A DNA stretch of 64,000 nt. Origin: Terfezia claveryi. Lineage: Eukaryota; Ascomycota; Pezizomycetes; Pezizales; Pezizaceae. Below, piece after piece: positions 57,584-64,000 of this stretch. The stretch lies in assembly GCA_015179025.1 (NCBI GenBank), contig WHUX01000120.1, forward strand, positions 62,001-126,000. Direction: 5' to 3'. The notes beneath the pieces were generated by a model that saw only the letters and a program-made list of their open reading frames with translations, had not been told where the DNA came from and searched no databases. The first letter of the stretch is position 1; every line of letters begins with the position of its first letter. The translations under genes were made by a program, and so were the position numbers.

Positions 57584-58440
57584 ATGGCATCCGGTTCAGG
57601 TTCTGGCAGTAAAGGAAAGGCTGTACCCTCTATCTTTTGACTACCGAAAGACTTCAAGCCTATTCCAGTCAAACTCGACAACATCGAGTTGCTTACCGGC
57701 AAAGACAACTATGAAGACTGGGCTGATACTGTTAAGATGATCATGAGAGGCCTGGTTTGTAAGGAACTTGTTATTCAAGGACTTAAACCTGTGATAGATG
57801 TGACACAAGAAGAGAAAGAACTCTTCGCAGCAATGGAAAATCAAGCTATCCTCATACTAATACAGGTTATCAGCAAACCTATACTGAAGGTCGTCTCCAA
57901 TTTGATTCACCACACAAAATCTGGAATCATCTCACAGACCAGTATTACTGTAATACTCCATTCTCTTTCGTACATCAACTGCACACACTCTTCACCTTAA
58001 CCTCAACCTACACTCCTACTACCTCCTTTGCCGACTTCATTGAGCAATATTAGACTGAGTGGTCTCGACTTTACTCTCTCACTGGCTCTTCGGATGAATA
58101 TCGCAAATCCCTCCACACTTTTCTTGATAAGGACGAAGGCAAAAGGGACATCCTCCTCTCCTTCCTCATTGAACATCACTCTAATATAGTTGACAACCTC
58201 TCAACTTAGTCCAACCTAACATATGCCGATGCAAAATTATGACTTCTCTCTATTGGCTCTGAAATCGAATAACGGGATACTACTCTCTCTGCCTCCTTCA
58301 AGAAGAAAGGCAAGCCTCAACAGCAGCAAACACAACAACAGAATAAGGACTCTGATGTGGAATGCACCTATTGCAAGAAGCATCAACTCGGTAAATACAC
58401 AGGCCATACATAGCAGAAGTGCCAGAAGTTGAAGAAGTCA
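57584..58440 (+). pseudogene. Copia gag
   Basis: It starts MASGSGSGSKGKAVPSIF with a TGA after residue 18. It continues with LLTGKDNYEDWADTVKMIM, typical of Copia gag. The zinc knuckle region CTYCKKHQLGKYTGH near 58360-58410 is followed by a stop. Several further stops. Confidence 0.8.
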
Positions 58441-59130
58441 AACGAGGATAAGAAGAAGGATAAAAAGAAGGAAGACAAGAAGGAACAGGCTCTTATCATT
58501 GGCAGGTCTGGTAGCTCCAAGGACGAGGCTCTTAGCGCCAGTAACCCATCCCGAAAAACCATCTGGAAATTCGATACGGCATGTAGTGCTCACATGACCA
58601 ATGACATAGAACACTTCGAGAACTTTTCAGAGGATAGTGGAACTGTAGAAGGAGCTGGCAACAATCTCCTCAAAGCTAAAGGAAAAGGGACAGTCCTTCT
58701 TAACTGTCTATTCCCCAATGGCTCTACTTCCACTGTTCGTCTTGTCAATGTTCGATATGTTCCTTCTCTTTGTCACTCACTGTTTTCTTGGAATGCTGTT
58801 TGATCTCGTCTTTCCACTTTTTCTACGGACTCTGAGTTTCATGTTATGAAGAAAGGCAATGATTCTGTATTATTTATGGTGAAATTTGTTGGAAGTCTCC
58901 CGTTTATTATTAAGTCAAATGAAAAGGCATTGGTTTCCTCATCTCAAAAAACTATTGATTACTGGCATCAGTCATTCGGTCATCAAGCCATTACTGTCCT
59001 CAAGCATAAAGATCTCTACTCTGATGGTGGTATTCTTCCAACACCCCCAGATAACTATCATTGCGAGCTATGCATACTCGCCAAATCTACTTTTTCTGTC
59101 CCTAAGTCTACAACATCTCGTACCTCCAAT
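58429..59130 (+). pseudogene. Copia protease and GAG-pre-integrase domain
   Basis: Protease motif WKFDTACSAHMT, the Copia form of the active site. After a stop (58801) comes the zinc-binding pre-integrase region WHQSFGH, then YHCELCILAKSTF. It is cut at 59130 by the solo LTR and continues at 59858. Confidence 0.85.
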
Positions 59131-59852
59131 TGTAATGAATGGTACTAGACAGTATTCATTCGGTACCATTTATACAATCTATATCCGTAGGCACGGACGT
59201 TTATGTATTTCGGTTCTGTTGAGGTAAGACCTCAGAAGGGTAGGGAGATTACTATGTGGGACGTTCCCAAAGAGAACAGTAATTAACTGGTGTAATCTAT
59301 CTTATATGATTTGTGATATCTAAGCTATATGATCTTGATCTGATCAGAATATAGGCTTGCTTGCTCTGTGTGCTTACTTGGTTGCTTTTTGTCTTTCTTT
59401 TTGGGTTCCAGAGAGAATCCAGCGGCCTATTTATACTCCCCTGAGATCTGATGACTAAGGAAAGAAATACAATAAAGGGTAGCACACCAGAAGGTGGTGC
59501 GCTGTACAAAAGGGGTTATGTGGCCATAGTAATGAGTCACACGCCTTAAACGATGGTCATATGGCCATAGTAATGAGTCACACGCCATAAACGATGGTCA
59601 TGTGGCCATAGTTGTGACTTACATGCCTTTAAACAGAGGTCACGCGGCCATAATGAAGGTGTGCTCATATGGTAAGTTCTATGGAAGTTCCCATGGCAAA
59701 TCCCGCGTGCTATGGACGCTTATAAAGCAATAGGAGGTGGTAGAAGGCTAGTCCTTCAACCGAGAGCTTAGTTACATAACATAGTAGTAATATAGGAAAT
59801 ACAAAAGTATATAATCAATTATATAAGCAATGAAACAACGTTCTCCATTACA
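59131..59852 (-). mobile_element. Solo LTR of the Gypsy C family, minus strand
   Basis: 722 bp, with TGTAATGAATGG at the left and CTCCATTACA at the right. The exact duplication CCAAT is at 59126-59130 and 59853-59857. Three 42-bp units. It interrupts the Copia pol frame, which rejoins as SRTSN then ILELIYSDL. Confidence 0.92.
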
Positions 59853-59857
59853 CCAAT

Positions 59858-60703
59858 ATTCTCGAACTCATTTACTCAGATCTTAGTGGTAAACTCCCCA
59901 CACCCTCTTTTGGTGGAGCAAGCTACTTCATCACACTTATTGATAACTACTCTCGTGCTTCTTGGGTCTACTTCCTTAAACAGAAATCCGACTCAACCAA
60001 ATCAATCCAAGACTTTGTTACCTTGGTTGAAAAGCAAACATCACACCATGTTAAACGGTTTCGCACTGATAATGGTGGAGAGTATATTAATAAAGATCTC
60101 GAATAGTTCTTTAAGTCAAAAGGCATCGTGCATGAACTAACGCTCCCTTACTCTCATGAATCTAATGGTGTAGCTGAACACTTCAACCGAACAATACAGA
60201 ATAAGATGAGGGCTATGTTGACGAATATAGACAAAAGATTCTGGGCTGAAGCATGCTCAACTTCGACCTATCTCCGAAATCGGTCACCTCATAGTGCTGT
60301 CAAAGGGAAGACTCCCTACGAGGTCTTTCATGGCAATAAACCTACTATCTCTCACCTTCAACCCTTCGGTAAGGAATGTTATATATACATACCTAAGGAA
60401 CGACAACCTGCAGGCAGTAAACTCCTACCATGGGCTGAGAAAGGTATATTCATTGGTTATACTAATAGCACAGCTATCTATAAGGTCCATGTACCTTCTA
60501 GAAAGCATACTTATACAGTTCGAGCACAAGATATCATTTTCGGACCAAGTACAACTCCAGAAGGGGTACCTCCACCTACATCTAACTCGACTAATCCATT
60601 ACGGTCACCAACTACGAATACTGCTTCTCTTTCTGCTTCTCTACTTGAAGTAATCCTATACACTAGCTCAGAATTCCCAAACGAATATCCCTGGCAACAA
60701 TGA
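59858..60703 (+). pseudogene. Copia integrase
   Basis: FITLIDNYSRASWVYFLK (first Asp), RFRTDNGGEYI (second Asp), NGVAEHFNRTI (Glu), then KGIFIGYT of the carboxyl region. Stops near 60105 and 60701. Confidence 0.88.
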
Positions 60704-60781
60704 TGTATACGAAATCCAAAACAAGCAGAAGAATAGTATTTTAAGGGACACCCACTCCTTCATAAAGCATGGTTCCCTAGT

Positions 60782-62203
60782 ATGACTCTTTTCCATCCAA
60801 CTGAAACAACATCAGTCACAACTACTTCCTCACCACCTATTCCTTCAACATCAACTGCAATATCATCTTCTCCTCCACCAGCACCTGGACCAATATCCAA
60901 ACCAACTCCACAAGTTCACTTACCTCCTCCACCTCAAAATCGAGATAAATATTCATCACTTACTTCACTTCCTCAAGACCTTCGACAATCTTTACCCGAT
61001 GACTCCAATGATGGAAACTTCACCCGAATCGTTAGTAGAAAAATAGTTAGACCTACAACCATCACTAAGGCAGGTCGAGCTGTTTTTAAACCAATAAAAT
61101 TTGGAACTGCACAAGCTACTATCATCCCTATAATTGGTACAAAGATACAGTTTGATGGTCGTTCTAGATTAATCGAAGAACCACCTGAAGTCTTTGATGA
61201 GGATAACGAAGAAGATAAAGTGTTGATCACTTTAGTCTTACAACATGGTGATAAACCTCAAACCTATAAACAGGCTGTTAATTCACCTAAAGAAGAAAAA
61301 TGGAGAAAGGCTATGAATAATGAGCTGGAAGCTATGAAGGATCAAGATGTTAGGAAAGTGGTTCCAACACTACAAGATAGGAATATTATTGGAAGCAAGT
61401 GGGTATTTAAGATTAAGCGAGATACTAATGGGAATATTGATAGGTAGAAGGCTTGTCTAGTTGCACAAGGTTTCTCTCAACAACCTGGCATAGACTTCGA
61501 TGAAATCTTTTCTCCTGTTGTCTGATACAACTCTCTCCGCCTCCTTATCACTTAATCTGCCCACTTCCAATAGGAACCTCAACAAATGGATATCAAAGCA
61601 GCCTTCCTTTATGGCTCTTTGAATGAAATTATCTACATGCAACTTCCAGAAGGCACCCGGATTGACGGCATGTGTGCTAAACTTAACCGATCCATCTATG
61701 GATTAAAGCAGTCTCCTCGTCAGTGGTATGGACGATTAACATCTTTCCTCCTGACAATAGGTTTCTCTGCTTGTGCCTTTGACCTCTGCGTCTTCATCCA
61801 TAAGTTTGGCACAATTATACTCACCCTTTATGTCGATGACATTACTTTATTCGGATATAAAGACTCAGCCATTATGAAGTCTACCAAACAGTCACTCAAA
61901 CAAGAGTTTAAGTTAACTAATATGAGTAACTTATATTGGCTTCTAGGAATTCGAATTAAGTACTCTAAGCATAGTATCACACTATCCCAATCCTCCTATA
62001 TCGACAAAATCCTCGAACGTTTTGGTATGATGGACTGCAACCCCGTCCCTCTTCTTCTTGATTCGAACCATACTCTTCGACAATATACAGATGAAGATGA
62101 GGTTACTGACATCTCCCTCTATCAACAAATCATTGGATCACTCATGTATGCAGTTATTGGAACGCGTCCTGACCTGGCTTACTCATCAGCAACTACGTTA
62201 TTT
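60782..62203 (+). pseudogene. Copia reverse transcriptase, truncated
   Basis: A Ser/Pro/Thr-rich linker, then MNNELEAMKDQD and GSKWVFKIKRD, stops near 61446, 61522, 61552 and 61571, MDIKAAFLYGSL, YGLKQSPRQWY, the catalytic YVDD (61831-61842), LGIRI, and SLMYAVIGTRPDLAY. The RNase H domain that should follow is absent. Confidence 0.88.
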
Positions 62204-62232
62204 GCGTCAGGTGCGTCAAACGCACCAGACGC
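62204..62232. other. 13-bp hairpin at the Copia truncation point
   Basis: Arms GCGTCAGGTGCGT and ACGCACCAGACGC pair at 12 of 13 positions around a 3-base loop. It lies exactly where Copia similarity ends. Confidence 0.7.
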
Positions 62233-62499
62233 CATATTGCAAAACTCAACATTGTGACGCAGAGGTATTTCCTCTAACTCTCGGGACGTACAATAATCAC
62301 TTCCAACATTTCTACTCTAACTCTTACTTTAGCTGTGCTGTTACCATTCAAACCGACGTCCCGCGTTCTTAACGTTTCGCCTTTGAATTGACTTTGCTAA
62401 TACACTTTTACCCGTCTATCCTCCCGACCACATCTAACCTTCTGTTGTCATTCCCGCGTCACTGTTCATCTATTTAGTTCTCTCATGGTATCCATCTCC

Positions 62500-62790
62500 C
62501 AATCCTCTTTTCGGCGTTCCTTGCCCTTGCCCCACGTCTTTAACTTCTCTATCCTACAATAGCTCTTCAGGTGTTCCTAATCCGACACCTCGCGTTTCTA
62601 TCTTCTCCATCCTATATTTGTCTTTTTGATGTTTCTTAGCCAAACCCCCGCGTTTCTAATTTCCCCATCCTACAATAGCCCTTCAGATACTTTTAATCCG
62701 ACACCTCGCATTCATAACTTGCCCTATCCAATAATTGCCCTTCAGAGATTTCTATTCCTACTCGTCACATTCTTTACTTGACCATTATAC
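62500..62790. repeat. Degenerate tandem repeat, about 70-bp period
   Basis: Four loose units sharing ACACCTCGCGTTTCTA, CCATCCTACAATAG and CCCTTCAG. No coding frame. The rest of 62233-63125 holds no recognised gene. Confidence 0.65.
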
Positions 62791-63125
62791 TCTCTGCGTG
62801 TGCAAATGTTCTCCTTTTAATCTGCGTTCCATTTGCTAATTACCAAACATATCTTCCATAAACAAAAAAAAACCTCATTCACAGCAGAAGTTCCTTACGA
62901 CCTCCAACACCAAGAAATGAAATCCAACGCAATGCATACTCTTTCCTCCCACCAAATTACATCTACCAACCTTCCTCGTCCCAGCTTCCAGTGAACACAT
63001 TTTATGAAAAAGAAACACACGACCACACGCAAGCAAAAGAAATACAGCTAATGAGATAACATAACCCCATAGAGAGAATAGCCTTGAAACTGACATAGAA
63101 AAACCCATTCCCTCAAACATCCAAC

Positions 63126-64000
63126 TTCTTCAGTCACTTTCTGTGTCCTCTTCGTCTATATCCTCTATCCCTATCAGTGCATCATCAACCTCCGGGTTTA
63201 ATGGTCCAGCCAATTCTACTGATAAATCTCTTAGTAGACTCCCTTCACGACGGCGCTTCTCTGCTGGCACCTCTAATCTTTTATCCGAGTGCTCTAGCTC
63301 CTTTCTCAATTCCGCCTCATATCGTGCTTCATCTTTGACTTGTGGTACGTCAACTGGTTCTACTTCCACCATCCTTACCTGAGCTGCAATCCGACGTGCC
63401 AAGTCAGCCTTGATGTTATTCACCATGAGGTCCTTTATTGCTTTTGGATGAATCTCCTATGTATTCATTAGCCTCTCATGTATGCCTGTTTTGCGTTAGT
63501 CCCTTGTCCAACATTGTGCGTCCATTTGTTGCTCTTCATTGGTTATTCTCAACTTACACCAGGTGGTTTCGTATTTGAACTCCTGCATGACTGGATTACA
63601 ATCTCCTGTTTTCCATGCTTTCAAACTGTGACGCATTGCTGAGGCCACAAAGCATATGAAGACACCATTGATTCTATCCAGAAAGCCCGAGTCCCTATTC
63701 CCCTTCATTTTTGGGCCTTGGAAATACCGTTGATGTATTATATTAACGATCTCCTTCGCACGGAACCGTCCCCTAAACTCCTTTTTGGACATCAATATTA
63801 GCATCAGATATTAGACTGGTGGTGTTTGCCATCCGACTAAGTTACATCCCGACTGCTTTGCTTGCAGATAAATCAATCTCCTTCCAGCAAGTACTCAACC
63901 TTTGTCTTCATACATTCCTTTAGTAACTGGCTAATACCATACACTCTCGTGATACTTGCCCGACATTCATATATTAGATGTGCCCTTGTGCGGGAATGAA
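63126..64000 (-). pseudogene. DUF6532-like gene 2, 3' part, runs off the window
   Basis: It reads downwards from the right edge: LIYECRASITRVYGISQLL, then KVEYLLEGD and a stop, then 63804-63496 with FRAKEIVNIIHQRYF, LDRINGVFICFVASAMRHSL and KAWKTGD. After a stop or intron comes 63426-63130 with a charged helix (YEAELRKELEHSDKRLEV) and an acidic end DEEDTESD. The order and spacing match the gene at 45309-53698, so both belong to one family. The frames change at least twice; some breaks may be introns. Function is unknown. Confidence 0.5.

Larger units (their letters stand above)
56868..62203 (+). mobile_element. Copia element, 3'-truncated, split by a solo LTR
   Basis: The 5' LTR is 56868-57506 (TGTTGAAA to TTTCAATA, the latter probably once TTTCAACA). 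It is followed at once by GGTTATGAGCC, which resembles the half-tRNA-iMet primer site of Copia elements. Then gag, protease, integrase and reverse transcriptase follow. RNase H and the 3' LTR are missing; sequence similarity stops near 62200 at a hairpin. A Gypsy C solo LTR interrupts the integrase zone. Confidence 0.8.

Overview
The window looks like a transposon-rich stretch of a filamentous ascomycete genome. The evidence is short GT-AG introns with CTAAC-type branch points, a secreted fungal tyrosinase, chromodomain Ty3/Gypsy elements, Copia, hAT and Tad-like LINE sequences, and in-frame stops that are mostly C-to-T changes. A truffle-like Pezizomycete would fit, but the species cannot be named from sequence alone. 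Only two genes look like ordinary host genes: a dual-specificity-phosphatase-like gene cut by the left edge (1-604, minus) and an intact three-exon tyrosinase (4960-6165, plus). Almost everything else is mobile or decayed.

Layout. 1.3-3.0 kb: a foldback element with long terminal inverted repeats. 3.5-4.4 kb: a 934-bp hAT element with an exact 8-bp target duplication that encodes only a BED-type zinc finger. 6.4-9.2 kb: four stacked minus-strand LINE-like 3' ends with a covarying hairpin. 10.13-21.93 kb: an 11.8-kb hAT-type transposon with an exact 8-bp duplication (GTCATCAA). It holds a decayed intron-containing hAT transposase, two divergent unrecognised multi-exon genes (X minus, Y plus), and clusters of TCACGGA-core minisatellites seen only inside this element.

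22.0-43.7 kb: one Ty3/Gypsy chromovirus (Gypsy A, duplication AATAT) opened by two later insertions. Gypsy C (22823-31795, duplication CTAGG) lies in its gag. A 731-bp hAT element (35515-42084, duplication CCGGCCTC) lies in its integrase, and that hAT element is itself split by Gypsy B1 (35937-41770, minus, duplication ATTTC). Gypsy C is the most unusual retroelement: it has a 200-residue antisense ORF starting one base from the gag ATG, and a zinc-motif-rich insert between RNase H and integrase.

45.3-53.7 kb: a minus-strand DUF6532-like gene split by a solo Gypsy C LTR (duplication AGATG), into which a full Gypsy B2 (46569-52400) has inserted. 54.1-56.5 kb: another decayed minus-strand gene (Z). 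56.87-62.2 kb: a Copia element with one LTR, split by a reverse-oriented solo Gypsy C LTR (duplication CCAAT) and truncated at its 3' end next to a 13-bp hairpin. 63.1-64.0 kb: a second DUF6532-like gene running off the right edge.

The insertion order can be read directly from the duplications, and reading frames rejoin across them. In paired comparison of B1 and B2, every premature stop I checked is C-to-T at a CGA, CAA or CAG codon, the pattern expected of cytosine deamination or a RIP-like process. All calls were made by eye; none has been checked against a database.
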